Positions 17,088 through 26,471 of a stretch of DNA of 64,000 nt are shown here, one piece after another (within the stretch, counting starts at the first letter, position 1; every line of letters starts with the position of its first letter). Under the pieces are notes generated by a model. That model saw only the letters and a list, made by a program, of their open reading frames with translations. It did no database searches and was not told the DNA's origin. The position numbers and the translations under genes are program-made. Origin of the DNA: UBA4582 sp002389265 (GTDB taxonomy: Bacteria; Pseudomonadota; Gammaproteobacteria; Pseudomonadales; Azotimanducaceae); assembly GCA_943788825.1 (NCBI GenBank), contig CALSRT010000003.1, positions 124,001 to 188,000 of the forward strand, written 5' to 3'.

Positions 17088-18494
17088 ATGGAAGTAACAG
17101 ATTATATTGGTCCCCTGTCTTTGGTACCCGCCGGCGTCGCTGTGTTTTTGGCTTTTGTTACGCGCAATACTGTGTTTTCACTGGCGGCCGCGTGCCTGGT
17201 GGGCGTGCTGATCGCTGGCGAAGGCTTGTTGGGGTTTCCGAAGCTGCTGGTGGGTGCGCTCGGCAATGACGGTTTCTCGTGGATTCTACTGTTAGAGTTT
17301 TTTATCGGCATTCTGTTGGCATTCTTTCAGCGCACCGGCGCCATTTCGAATTTTTCGAGCTTTATTGAGCGACGCCGAATGACCCGCAAGCGGATCCAGT
17401 TAATATCCTGGTTTATGGGTCTGTTTGTATACTTCAGTGATTACTTCAGCCCACTGTTTGTGGGCTCGACCATGCGTAATCTGTCAGACCGATTCAAAAT
17501 TTCTCGCGAGAAACTCGCCTACATTTGTGACTCAACCTCAGCCCCCGTGAGTATTTTAGTGCCGTTCACTGGTTGGGCAGTGTTCGTGGCGGGGCTCACC
17601 ATCGGGATGGGTCCAGTGTTAGACGTCGGCGATGCCATGAGTTTTTTCATTACCGCAATTCCCTTTAATATTTATCCCATACTGTCGGTGCTGATGGTGG
17701 GTTTGATTGCCGCGGGTATGATTCCAGATTTTGGGCCAATGAAGCGTGCCGAACAGCGCGCTCAGTTAGAAGGCAAGGTGGTTCGTGATGGTGGCGAGCC
17801 GCTGATGGCGGCGGAGCTCACCGAAATAGAAGCTGCCGTCGGTATCCGCACCAGCTTGTTCTGGAACTTCATCTTTCCGGTGGTGATCGTGATTGGATTT
17901 GCGGTAGGTTCCATTATGCTGACTTCAAGCGCAAAACCTCTCGAGGCATTTATGCTGGCGACATTCGTTCTGGCGATCATCATGCGGATTCAGGGGGTTG
18001 TTCTGAACGAGATCACCTCGACCGCTATGTTGGGCATTAAAGGGATTATGCCGGCGGTGGTGATTTTGGCTTTTGCCTATGCGCTGAATGATCTGTCCGC
18101 CGCCCTCAACACCGCAGACTATATTGTTTCGGTATCTAAATCTTGGTTGACGCCCGCTATGTTGCCAGTGCTGGTATTCTTGATATCTGGCCTGATTGCT
18201 TTTTCTACTGGCACCTCTTGGGGCACATACGCGATTATGATTCCCATTTCAGTCCCCATGGCTTTCAGCTTTTCCGGTGGTGAATTATCGACGCTGGTGT
18301 ATGCCACCCTGGCAGCAACAGCGGGTGGTGGCGTGTTTGGCGACCATTGTTCGCCACTCTCTGATACTTCGATTTTGGCTTCTACGGGTGCAGCCTCTGA
18401 CCACATGGACCATATTAAAACTCAGCTACCCTATTCTCTGCTGGTGGGTTTGATCAGCGTGCTGGCTTATCTGTGGCTGGGCATGAGTCTGTAG
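17088..18494 (+). CDS. NhaC-family Na+/H+ antiporter-like transporter
   Basis: A 468-residue inner-membrane protein with about 11-12 hydrophobic segments. The block DYFSPLFVGSTMRNLSDRF, the CDSTSAPVSILVPFTGWA segment and the C-terminal AFSTGTSWGTYAIMIPISVP and GGGVFGDHCSPLSDTSILAS are the conserved NhaC/Na+:H+ antiporter signatures. GAGGAATGAGTC precedes the ATG. Many relatives exchange organic substrates instead of, or besides, Na+ for protons; placed right after an amine-oxidising flavoenzyme gene, uptake of an amine or amino acid is a reasonable alternative, but this is inference. Confidence 0.88.
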   Translation: MEVTDYIGPLSLVPAGVAVFLAFVTRNTVFSLAAACLVGVLIAGEGLLGFPKLLVGALGNDGFSWILLLEFFIGILLAFFQRTGAISNFSSFIERRRMTRKRIQLISWFMGLFVYFSDYFSPLFVGSTMRNLSDRFKISREKLAYICDSTSAPVSILVPFTGWAVFVAGLTIGMGPVLDVGDAMSFFITAIPFNIYPILSVLMVGLIAAGMIPDFGPMKRAEQRAQLEGKVVRDGGEPLMAAELTEIEAAVGIRTSLFWNFIFPVVIVIGFAVGSIMLTSSAKPLEAFMLATFVLAIIMRIQGVVLNEITSTAMLGIKGIMPAVVILAFAYALNDLSAALNTADYIVSVSKSWLTPAMLPVLVFLISGLIAFSTGTSWGTYAIMIPISVPMAFSFSGGELSTLVYATLAATAGGGVFGDHCSPLSDTSILASTGAASDHMDHIKTQLPYSLLVGLISVLAYLWLGMSL

Positions 18495-18663
18495 TGCTGA
18501 GCGCCAAGACTAGTGGCGGATAAGTATGGTTAGCAAAAGCGGGTGAAGGTAAGTTGGGCTTACTAACTGTACTTTCCAAAACGATAAGTTAAGATACTAA
18601 ATTACTGCTCGATAGAGCGAAACGTCAACTGACACTGAACGCTAAGGCCCGGATTGTTAACCT

Positions 18664-19239
18664 ATGACAACGAAACACCTAGACATAGGTTGCGGCTCTA
18701 CGGCCAGAAACCCCTTTAATCAAGAGCAATTATTCGGCGTCGATATCATCGATCAAGCCGTCGACTTTAACTATCGTCAGTGTAACGTGACCCTCGAGCC
18801 GCTGCCCTTCGCTGATAATTTTTTCGATTCGGTGTCGGCTTATGACTTCTTAGAGCATGTTCCCAGGCTCATTGTTAAAGATAATAAAACGGTATTTCCT
18901 TTTATTGAATTAATGAACGAGATCCACAGGGTGCTAAAGCCTGGTGGTCAGCTCTATGCCATCACGCCTTGTTACCCCAGGGCCGAAACCTTTGTTGATC
19001 CCACCCATGTAAATTTTATCGCGGCGAAAACCCATCGTTATTTTTGTGGGTCTAATCCGGGGGCGAAGGTTTACGGGTTTAACGGCGTATTTGAAGAGTT
19101 GCAAGTGAAACGCATTCGTTTTTCCCAAGGCATCGATAAGGGTTACTCGAAGCTGCGACAAAAAATCGACGACATTTACTACTCGATTTATTTTACGAAA
19201 AAAGGCCATGTGCTCTGGCATTTCGCGGCGGTCAAATAG
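18664..19239 (+). CDS. class I SAM-dependent methyltransferase
   Basis: A 191-residue Rossmann-fold methyltransferase of the type-11 kind: motif I HLDIGCGSTARNP, then LFGVDIID, the acidic loop of motif II, motif LPFADNFFDSVSAYDFLEHV, and LKPGGQLYAITPCYPR. The short C-terminus lacks an obvious extra domain. Substrate unknown. It has more AT-rich codon use than its neighbours, which may hint at transfer. It is monocistronic; the next gene is on the opposite strand, 42 nt away. Confidence 0.85.
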   Translation: MTTKHLDIGCGSTARNPFNQEQLFGVDIIDQAVDFNYRQCNVTLEPLPFADNFFDSVSAYDFLEHVPRLIVKDNKTVFPFIELMNEIHRVLKPGGQLYAITPCYPRAETFVDPTHVNFIAAKTHRYFCGSNPGAKVYGFNGVFEELQVKRIRFSQGIDKGYSKLRQKIDDIYYSIYFTKKGHVLWHFAAVK

Positions 19240-19281
19240 CCTAACCTCGGTGCTGCTGCGCCAGGTCAGTAGGCCGTCTCT

Positions 19282-20488
19282 TTATAGGGTGGGCTGCGTC
19301 TCAGGCTCATGATAGTCGGGCTCGGTTTGTAGCTCTCCTGCCGCGATGGCAGTGTTCAGACTTTCATAGTTAGCTGCAGACAGTGCATAACCCGCCAGCC
19401 GGGGATCGTCAGCCTTGATGCGATAGGATCGAAACACGGCTGGGCTGGGACCGAAAGGACTCGGGATGGTCCAAGGTGAGATGTATTCCCAGACCACCCG
19501 ATGGTCGACGGTAACCTCGAATAATCGACCGCTGGCACCTTCTGTAATCAATGTGTTGCCGTTGGCCAGGCGCTGACAACCACTGACCATGAAGCTGTAA
19601 AATGCCAGTACGGTGGGATTGCTGTAGCTCCAAACAAACTCATAAGTCTCAGGATTGATCTCGACAATACGGGAATAACTTGGTCCGCGTTTTCGGTGGC
19701 AGCCATTGTCAAACACCAAAATGTTGCCGTTAGCCAGTCGCTGAGCATTGTGCTGGTGCGACAGTTCAGCAGGTCCCCAACGTTTCATGTCATGTTCGTT
19801 GTGGGTCTGGCTGCCACCCCCAGCGCCATTTAATGTCACCGCTATCAGCATCCACCAGGATCACCGTGCTGGTGAGGCGCAAGCTAATCAGCCAGTCGCC
19901 ATTCGGCATGACCTCCAAGGAGTTAGCGTGGGTCCATTCTTTGTGACTCTCGAGGGGGCAAATGACCTCTTCGTTGAAATCCAGATGCTCCCAGGAGCGC
20001 CACTCATGGAGGAGTTTGCCGGCCTGGTCAATCTCTCGAACCACATCGCCCCACATTAATTCGGGGTCTTCATCGTGATGGTGACCGCCGCGGACTTGCG
20101 CGCAGATCGCTTGCGGCATTAGCTCCCAGGCAAGATACAGCGTATTGCCATTGTCCAGGCGCACATAGTCATGGTGCTGAGTCAGGTCGCGATGTTCCCA
20201 CACAGTATTGCCCCCGGCATCAAGCTCTATCATGGCGCCAGCGGAACCGCCGATTTTTTCCCGACCCGCTGCGTCGGCGGGGGGCAGGGTCTGGATCAGG
20301 AGGTGGCCATTGGCCAGCAATTTAACGTGTTGGATGCCTTCGGGGTGATGCCATTGATGGACGATTTGCCCCTGTGGGTCGATGATGCTGGCGTGATGAC
20401 CGCGGACCGAGGAGAACAACGTATAGCCGCCGTCACTGCCTGATTCACTGTGAGTGAGACCGATGGAGCGATGGGTTAACCAGGCCAT
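19282..20488 (-). pseudogene. arylsulfotransferase (ASST)-like protein, frameshifted
   Basis: Two overlapping frames form one gene: the 5' part 20488-19790 (from MAWLTHRSIGLTHSESG to DSGDIKWRWG) and the 3' part 19851-19282 (from SQTHNEHDMKRWGPAELSHQ to the stop). They join if one base is removed from the five-C run at 19817-19821 (five G in the coding sense), giving IKWRWGGSQTHNEHDM without a gap. The protein has repeated blade motifs (VKLLANGHLLIQT, VRLDNGNTLYLAW, HQHNAQRLANGNILVFDNG) of the aryl-sulfate sulfotransferase beta-propeller family, about 400 residues in full. No signal peptide is seen. The frameshift may be real or a homopolymer error. Confidence 0.75.
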
Positions 20489-20665
20489 AGAGGATCCAGA
20501 GCATAAAAGACCTCCAGCTTACGAAAGGTCTCGATTAATTTCCATGAAAAGTCCATTGACCGGATATGGGTTCTGGTGGCATTGGCGGCGATGCTATAGA
20601 TCATGATTTCCAGCTGGTATAGTCGTGAGGACGTTTTTGCCGCCTGACGGGCGGTGCAACCACTT

Positions 20666-22052
20666 ATGCTAACCAGGTACGTAGATTACATTATGGCGGC
20701 ACAGGGCTTTACCCAGGGTTCCATCAAGCGACACGTCATGAAGCTGTCATCGGTGATGATTGTCGGTTTTCTCGCAATGACGTTGGGCTCCTTAGTGGAA
20801 GTCTTCTATCTGGGGATGGTGGGTAAGCTCGAGCTGGCAGCCATTGCCTTCTCCTTTCCTCTGGTGATGGCCCTGAATGGCATCACTCGCGGCCTGGGTG
20901 TTGGCGCGGCATCCTTGATCGCTCGATCCATGGGCGAAGGTCATCGCGAGCAAGCGGCGCTGCTGGTGACCCATTGTTACCTGTTAATTATCGGCTTTGC
21001 TGTGAGCTTCAGTCTGGCCGGGCAATTTCTTGTGGATGATCTGTTTCGGTTGATCGGTGCGCGTGGTGAAGTGTTAGCGCTAGCCAGTGGCTATGCCCAT
21101 ATTTGGCTGCTGGGATTCCCCTTGATGGGTTTTGCACTGGCGTCTAACGGTCTGATACGGGCGTTTGGGAATGCTACGTATCCGGGCTATATCATGACAA
21201 TCGGCCCGTTAGTGCAGGTGTTGCTCGGCCCGATTTTAATCTTTGGCTGGTTCGGCCTGCCGGCGATGGGCTTGCAGGGTGCGGCGCTGACATTTGTCAT
21301 GAGTGCCTTTTGCCAGTTTCTTCTGGCACTCTATTGGTTTCTCATTAAAGAACGCTTGATGCGTTTAACATTTGAGGGCTTGATCGCGTCGATGACCGGT
21401 ATTCTTCAGGTCGGTATACCGGCCTCGGCGACCAATCTGATTCAGCCAGTATCCGCTGGTGTCGTCACTTGGTTACTAGCGGGCTACGGGGGTATCGGTG
21501 GTGGCGGGCTTTGGCGTGGCGAGTCGCATTGAGTCTGTTGTGGGTATGGTGGTCATCGGTATATCCACCAGCGTGGTGCCTCTGGTTGGACAGAACTGGG
21601 GTGCCTATCAATTCGATCGTGTCCGTGAGGCGCTGAATACGTGTTATCAGGCTTGTCTCGCCTGGGGTGTCGTCGCGGCAATCATCATGTGGATCGGGGC
21701 GCCATTCTTTGTCAGCCTGATTAATGCTGACCCCGATCTGGTCGAATCGGCGGTGATGTTTTTGTATATCATTCCGATTAGCATTGGCTTTATGGGGATG
21801 TTGACGGTCTCGACTCATAGCTTCAATGCCTTGCGGCGCCCGGGACCAGCTTTACTGCTGTCTCTGGCGCGCCTGCTGGTCATCTACATTCCCTTGGCAT
21901 TACTGGGTAGTTATTATTGGGGGTATGTCGGCGTATTTGTAGCGACAGCCGCGACCAATGTTTTGGTAGGTGTTCTGGGTTATGCCTGGAACCGGAAGGT
22001 GCTGGCGACGGAGCAGGCCAGCATGATTGCTAGTCGTGCTTTGAGCCCCTAG
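20666..22052 (+). pseudogene. MATE-family multidrug efflux transporter, frameshifted
   Basis: The 5' frame runs to 21532 and the 3' frame from about 21498 to 22052. Removing one G from the five-G run at 21488-21492 restores GYGVSVVAGFGVASRIE, the usual MATE sequence at the start of the second half, and yields one ~460-residue protein with 12 membrane segments. Family marks are VDYIMAAQG... HVMKLSSVMIVGF, VEVFYLGMVGKLELAAIAF and GITRGLGVGAASLIARS in the N-half, and PLVGQNWGAYQFDRVREAL in the C-half. It would export cationic compounds by Na+ or H+ antiport. The start is uncertain (GTG 20654, ATG 20666 or ATG 20693). Confidence 0.8.
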
Positions 22053-22069
22053 TCAACGGGCTGGGGTTG

Positions 22070-23314
22070 ATGGGTAACACTAAATTGGAGCAGACTAAAT
22101 TGGTGAGTAGATTTTTCGCAGCGATCCGTATCACCGTCAGCGCGAGTTTGTCAGGGATTGTGATGCTGCTGACAATGATGTTTTCTGTGGTGGCTGGCGC
22201 CGATTATTTTCCTGGTCAGAATTGGCAGTCAAAATCGCCCGCGGCGGCGGGCTTTGTGCCTGAGAAGTTGGCTGCTGCGATTACGTTAGCCAAAGCGCAT
22301 GAAACGCGTTTGCCGGAACAGTTGGCAAAGTACCTGGACGTGAGGGATTTGCCGAAAGTCAGGTCCATGTATGCCTTTACTAACGAGCCCTTCGATGAGG
22401 TGATAGGCCCCATGGCGCCCCGTGGGCCCTTCACGGGCATGGTAATCAAGGGTGGCTACATCATCGCCCAATGGGGTGATGTTGCGCGGGTTGATATGAC
22501 CCACAGTATTTCGAAAACCTTTCTGTCGAGCGTCGCGGGTTTGGCCGTCGATGCCGGCTTAATTAGGAGCGTGGATGATCGGGTTGGCCCCTATGTGCCG
22601 ACCGCGCTGTTTGAAGGTGAGCATAATAGTCAAATTACCTGGGATCATTTGCTGCGCCAGACCAGCTTCTGGCGCGGTACCCTGTGGGGCAAACCCGATT
22701 GGGCCGATCGTCCTGGTAAGGAACCCTGGGCGGAATTTGCCCGTGAGACGCCGGCCCCCGGGACTGAGTGGAAATACAATGATGTTCGGGTCAATGTGTT
22801 GGCGCTGGCGTTGTTACATGTCTGGCGCCAACCCTTGCCAGTGGTGCTCAAAGAGCGTCTGATGGATCGAATCGGCGCTTCCAATACCTGGCGCTGGCAT
22901 GGTTACGACAATGCCTGGATCGAACTGGATGGCCAGCAGATGCAGTCAGTGACTGGCGGCGGACATTGGGGTGGAGGGATGTTTATTTCGGCGCTGGATC
23001 TGGGTCGACTGGGCTTGTTGGCCCTGCACAAGGGGCAGTGGCAAGATCAGCAAGTCCTCTCAACGGACTGGATACGACAGTCACGAACGCCGACCTCAGT
23101 CCAACCAACCTATGGGTATATGAATTATTTTCTTAACACCGATCAAACGTTATTGCCCAGTCAGCGGGCCAGTAGTTATTACTTTGCCGGTGCCGGGTCG
23201 AATATCATTTTTGTGGATGAAGCTAATGATCTCGTGGTGGTGCTGCGCTGGATCGACAATAAGGCACTGGATCAGGTGTTGCAGGCTATCACCGGGGCTT
23301 TGATCAAATCCTGA
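22070..23314 (+). CDS. serine hydrolase, beta-lactamase (class C)/DD-peptidase-like
   Basis: A ~414-residue protein with an N-terminal hydrophobic segment (ASLSGIVMLLTMMFSVVAGA) that is probably a signal peptide or anchor. The catalytic SxxK is in MTHSISKTFLSSVAGL and the second motif Tyr-x-Asn in EWKYNDVRVN; a GGG-HWGGG block (TGGGHWGGGMFISALDLGRL) follows. This is the esterase/beta-lactamase-family type, whose members are mostly esterases or peptidases rather than antibiotic resistance enzymes. The ATG at 22070 is chosen over the in-frame TTG just before it. A second, different member is at 47047-48237. Confidence 0.85.
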   Translation: MGNTKLEQTKLVSRFFAAIRITVSASLSGIVMLLTMMFSVVAGADYFPGQNWQSKSPAAAGFVPEKLAAAITLAKAHETRLPEQLAKYLDVRDLPKVRSMYAFTNEPFDEVIGPMAPRGPFTGMVIKGGYIIAQWGDVARVDMTHSISKTFLSSVAGLAVDAGLIRSVDDRVGPYVPTALFEGEHNSQITWDHLLRQTSFWRGTLWGKPDWADRPGKEPWAEFARETPAPGTEWKYNDVRVNVLALALLHVWRQPLPVVLKERLMDRIGASNTWRWHGYDNAWIELDGQQMQSVTGGGHWGGGMFISALDLGRLGLLALHKGQWQDQQVLSTDWIRQSRTPTSVQPTYGYMNYFLNTDQTLLPSQRASSYYFAGAGSNIIFVDEANDLVVVLRWIDNKALDQVLQAITGALIKS

Positions 23315-23513
23315 TCGAATCTTGCATTAACGATAGAAGCTGGTTTTTTGTGAGACGGATCTTTATTCTCTGGTCTTGGTCTTTTGTCCGCAACGATAGC
23401 GTTCGACTTTCGAAGTCGCTCAGGTCACGGCAGACCGGTGAATGCAGGCCGGTTAGCCACAATGTAGTGAAGCATTTTTTAATCAATCTAATGAACCCTA
23501 GGGAGAAAGCAAA

Positions 23514-24398
23514 ATGGATAGTTTTAGAGATAAAGTCGTTATTGTCACGGGCGCCGGTGGCGGCTTGGGTCGCGCTCACGCCATGGAGTTCGCTCGACGG
23601 GGCGCCAAGGTTGTGGTCAACGATCTAGGCAGCAGTGCCGATGGCAGTGGTGCCAGCGATATGGCCGACCAGGTTGTCGAAGAGATTCGTCAGGCCGGCG
23701 GTATTGCGATTGCCAATAAAGCGTCTGTTTCTGATCGAGTTGCCGCAAAATCCATTGTTGACGATGCGGTTAGCGAATTCGGCACCGTGGATATTCTGGT
23801 GAATAACGCCGGGATTCTGCGCGACAAGTCCTTTAAAAACATGTCTCTCGATGATTGGGATCTGGTGATGAATGTTCACCTGAACGGCACCGCCTATGTA
23901 ACCCATGCGGCTTGGCCCATTATGTACGAGAAGAACTACGGCCGAATTTTATTTACCAGTTCGACTTCCGGTATATTCGGCAATTTTGGTCAGGCTAACT
24001 ATGGCGCAGCAAAGATGGGCATGCTCGGTCTGATGAATGTTCTGGCGATTGAAGGTGCTTCCCATAACATCAAGGTGAACACGCTGGCACCAGCGGCAGC
24101 TACCCGTTTGACCAACACCATTCCTGGACGAGATGAGGACCTGAGCAATGTTGATCCAGTTCGTGCACCGGATCTCGTGACACCAGCCGTGTTGTTTATG
24201 TGTCGTGAAGATGCTCCTACCAACAAAACCATTATGGCCAGTGGCGGTAATTTTGCCATTGCCGGTATCTTCAAAAATGATGGCGTCGCCTATGGTGTTG
24301 ACGCAACGCTTGAGCGTCTGTTGGCTGACGAAGATCAATTGCTGGATATGAGTGATGCGCACGAAGGCTGGGATCGAGCAGGTTCTGCCGCACGTTAG
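23514..24398 (+). CDS. SDR-family dehydrogenase, MFE-2/HSD17B4-type 3-hydroxyacyl-CoA dehydrogenase-like
   Basis: A 294-residue short-chain dehydrogenase: nucleotide motif VVIVTGAGGGLGRAHAMEFA, KVVVNDLGSSADGSG, DILVNNAGILRDKSF and the catalytic Ser (ILFTSSTSGIFG) and Tyr-x3-Lys (ANYGAAKMGMLGL). The extended lead-in and the DLGSSADG loop match the dehydrogenase domain of peroxisomal multifunctional enzyme type 2, so the probable substrate is a 3-hydroxyacyl-CoA or hydroxysteroid, NAD as cofactor. AGGGAGAAAGCAAA precedes the ATG. A strong bidirectional terminator follows. Confidence 0.9.
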   Translation: MDSFRDKVVIVTGAGGGLGRAHAMEFARRGAKVVVNDLGSSADGSGASDMADQVVEEIRQAGGIAIANKASVSDRVAAKSIVDDAVSEFGTVDILVNNAGILRDKSFKNMSLDDWDLVMNVHLNGTAYVTHAAWPIMYEKNYGRILFTSSTSGIFGNFGQANYGAAKMGMLGLMNVLAIEGASHNIKVNTLAPAAATRLTNTIPGRDEDLSNVDPVRAPDLVTPAVLFMCREDAPTNKTIMASGGNFAIAGIFKNDGVAYGVDATLERLLADEDQLLDMSDAHEGWDRAGSAAR

Positions 24399-24407
24399 CA
24401 AACGATG

Positions 24408-24441
24408 CGATAGTGGCGAGCCGATAGGCTCGCCACTATCG
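24408..24441. terminator. bidirectional terminator hairpin
   Basis: CGATAGTGGCGAGCC and GGCTCGCCACTATCG form a perfect 15-bp stem around a GATA loop, between the converging SDR and folA genes. A short T-rich tract (TTATAGTCTTT) follows on the plus strand. Confidence 0.8.
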
Positions 24442-24455
24442 TTATAGTCTTTGAG

Positions 24456-24947
24456 TCAGGTGCGAGTGTGTTGCCACACGGTGAACGCCGAAGCGTGATG
24501 TTCGTCGACTTGATGGTGCTCGATGATCTCGCTCTTGAAATGGCTGAAATCTATAGCCGGTAAAAAAGTATCCCCGTTCACCTCAGCATGGACGATGGTT
24601 TCGACCACTCTTGATGCCTGTGATAGTCCCGCCAAAATCAGCTTCACGCCACCAATGATAAAGTATTCTGAACTGTGACTCGCGGCAAGTTCCAGTGCCG
24701 TGGTGAGATTGGCAGCACATCTTATTGGTGCTGGCAGAGTGTAATCAAGCTGGCGACTAACGACAATGTTGAGCCGATTTGGCAAGGCGCAGTTGTGGTC
24801 TTCATAGCTGCGCCGTCCCATGATAATGGCTTTGCCATCAGTGATGTTGTTGAAGCTGGCGAATTCATCTGGCAGGTTCCAAGGTAGTAGACCTTGGTAA
24901 CCAATGCAGTGATTTTCACTGCGCGCAAAAATAATCGATAAAGCCAA
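24456..24947 (-). CDS. folA: dihydrofolate reductase
   Basis: Reduces dihydrofolate with NADPH. The start is a TTG at 24947 with AGGAG 6 nt upstream; it gives LALSIIFARSENHCIGYQG, aligning with the conserved DHFR N-terminus, and 163 residues, the normal length. A longer frame to 25118 runs backwards through the terminator of the P450 gene and is rejected. Visible motifs are LLPWNLPDEFASFN, KAIIMGRRSYED, NIVVSRQ and FIIGGVKLI. The acid that protonates the pterin is Glu (LPDEF) where E. coli has Asp27; Glu occurs in vertebrate DHFRs. folK is elsewhere in the window (49448). Confidence 0.9.
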   Translation of the reverse strand: MALSIIFARSENHCIGYQGLLPWNLPDEFASFNNITDGKAIIMGRRSYEDHNCALPNRLNIVVSRQLDYTLPAPIRCAANLTTALELAASHSSEYFIIGGVKLILAGLSQASRVVETIVHAEVNGDTFLPAIDFSHFKSEIIEHHQVDEHHASAFTVWQHTRT

Positions 24948-24992
24948 ACAGTTCTCCTGAAAATGAGCAGTGGTGTGTGGGGTATTTTTGGC

Positions 24993-25022
24993 AAAAAAAA
25001 GCCGGAATTGATTCCGGCTTTT
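24993..25022 (-). terminator. Rho-independent terminator of the P450 gene
   Basis: Read on the minus strand: AAAAGCCGGAA, loop TCAA, TTCCGGCTTTT, then eight T in total. It lies 20 nt after the stop of the CYP153-like gene and before the folA start. Confidence 0.9.
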
Positions 25023-25041
25023 ACAGGGACATGCTAAGGGC

Positions 25042-26289
25042 TTACTTCTTTGCGTGAAGTATGACCTGCAAATCATCATAGCCCTTGACGAAGCTTGACT
25101 GTACTCGGCTTGGCTCACTCAGCACTTCCACAAACTCGAAGCGCTTCATGATTTCTTCCCAGACCGTGCGCAGTTGCATCTCGGCTAAGCGGTTGCCCAT
25201 GCAGCGATGCAGGCCGAAACCGAATGACATGTGATGGCGTGAACGATCGCGGTCGATAAGGAATGCATTGGGATTATCAATGACTTCTTCATCACGGTTT
25301 GCCGAAACATACCACATGATGACCTTGTCACCTTTCTTGATGTGCTTGCCACGTAGAACGTAATCTTGGGTTGCCGTGCGGCGCATATGAGCCAGGGGTG
25401 TCTGATAACGAATAATTTCCGATACCATGCTGGGGATCAAGTCGAGGTTGTTACGTAGCTTGGCATATTCACCAGGATTCTTGTTGAGGAAATAGACACC
25501 GCCAGACAGGGAGTTACGTGTGGTGTCATTGCCGCCAACAATCAGCAGTATTAGATTGCCGAGATACTCCATCGGGTCCATGTTCTGAGTTTCTTTGCCA
25601 TGCGCCAGCATCGAAATCAAATCATTGCCTGGGGGTTGATTGACCCGTTCATTCCACAGACCGGTAAAAACCTCTAGGCATTCGAGTAATGCGGCTCTGC
25701 GCACGTCTTCCGGCGTTGTGCCGCCAGAGAGCACCGACGATGTGGCCATGTCTGACCAGTAGGTCAGTTTTCGACGATCTTCGAAAGGGAAGTCGAATAA
25801 CGTCGCGAGCATTTGGGTGGTCAATTCAATAGACACAAGATCAACCCAGTTGAAGGCTTTGCCGATGGGTAGCGCGTCAAGAATTTCACCGCAACGTTGG
25901 CGAATAATGGGTTCTAATAACGATAAGTTCGTAGGTGCAACCACGCCCGTGACGGTTTTGCGCTGAATGTCATGTTTCGGTGGGTCCATCTGAATGAAGC
26001 TGCTGGTTTTGAAATCATCCTGCCGTTCAGTGATGGTGATGCCGCCGACCTCGGAAGAAAAAACCTCATGGTTCTTTTCAACTTCCATAATGTCGTTAAA
26101 TTTCGTGACCGACCAATAAGGGCCATAAGCGCTTGCTTTGCAATAGTGGACGGGATCTTCTTTGCGCATGCGCTCGAAGTAGGGCCAGAATGCATCAGCT
26201 TTAAAGAGCATGGCGTCTGAAACATCCATGTCTTCAAGGGGCATGGTAAGTGGATCTGGAAACTCCGGTCTGCTGATGGCTTCGCTCAT
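25042..26289 (-). CDS. cytochrome P450, CYP153-type alkane/fatty-acid omega-hydroxylase
   Basis: Soluble class I P450, 415 residues from the ATG at 26289 (AGGAG 6 nt upstream; a longer frame to 26361 is not needed). The I-helix oxygen-activation motif is VGGNDTTRNSLSGGV, the ExxR is SEIIRYQTP, and the heme-binding loop is SFGFGLHRCMGNRLAEMQ. The block PVHYCKASAYGPYWSVTKFN and SIELTTQMLATLFDFPFEDR follow the CYP153 pattern closely. That family hydroxylates medium-chain alkanes or fatty acids at the terminal carbon. No ferredoxin or ferredoxin reductase gene is adjacent. An AraC-type regulator is divergent. Confidence 0.93.
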   Translation of the reverse strand: MSEAISRPEFPDPLTMPLEDMDVSDAMLFKADAFWPYFERMRKEDPVHYCKASAYGPYWSVTKFNDIMEVEKNHEVFSSEVGGITITERQDDFKTSSFIQMDPPKHDIQRKTVTGVVAPTNLSLLEPIIRQRCGEILDALPIGKAFNWVDLVSIELTTQMLATLFDFPFEDRRKLTYWSDMATSSVLSGGTTPEDVRRAALLECLEVFTGLWNERVNQPPGNDLISMLAHGKETQNMDPMEYLGNLILLIVGGNDTTRNSLSGGVYFLNKNPGEYAKLRNNLDLIPSMVSEIIRYQTPLAHMRRTATQDYVLRGKHIKKGDKVIMWYVSANRDEEVIDNPNAFLIDRDRSRHHMSFGFGLHRCMGNRLAEMQLRTVWEEIMKRFEFVEVLSEPSRVQSSFVKGYDDLQVILHAKK

Positions 26290-26427
26290 CTGGTTCTCCT
26301 GGTATCTGCGGCGACTTGTCGGGATCACGCCTTGGTCATGATTGATGACCTTTGCGGGCACAATGACTGAACTGTCTGGTTTGAAACCCTAAGATTAGAG
26401 CTAAAAAGGATTGCCGACCATAGCCAA

Positions 26428-26456
26428 TGATGCCATGATTTTGTTATTTGATGCCA
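26428..26456 (+). promoter_or_regulatory. direct repeats, probable AraC-type operator
   Basis: TGATGCCA occurs at 26428-26435 and 26449-26456, start-to-start distance 21 nt, two helical turns, just upstream of the AraC-type gene and in the region divergent from the P450 gene. A third copy (26479-26486) lies inside the regulator's first codons. Confidence 0.5.
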
Positions 26457-26471
26457 AAAGGGCAATATATC

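Noticed and set aside
19790..21532. Programmed frameshifting or phase variation at the G5 tracts
   Set aside because: Five-base tracts are short, and no stimulatory structure was seen; kept as error or inactivation.
24948..25118. Extended N-terminus for dihydrofolate reductase
   Set aside because: It overlaps the P450 terminator and is not like DHFR; TTG 24947 with AGGAG is better.
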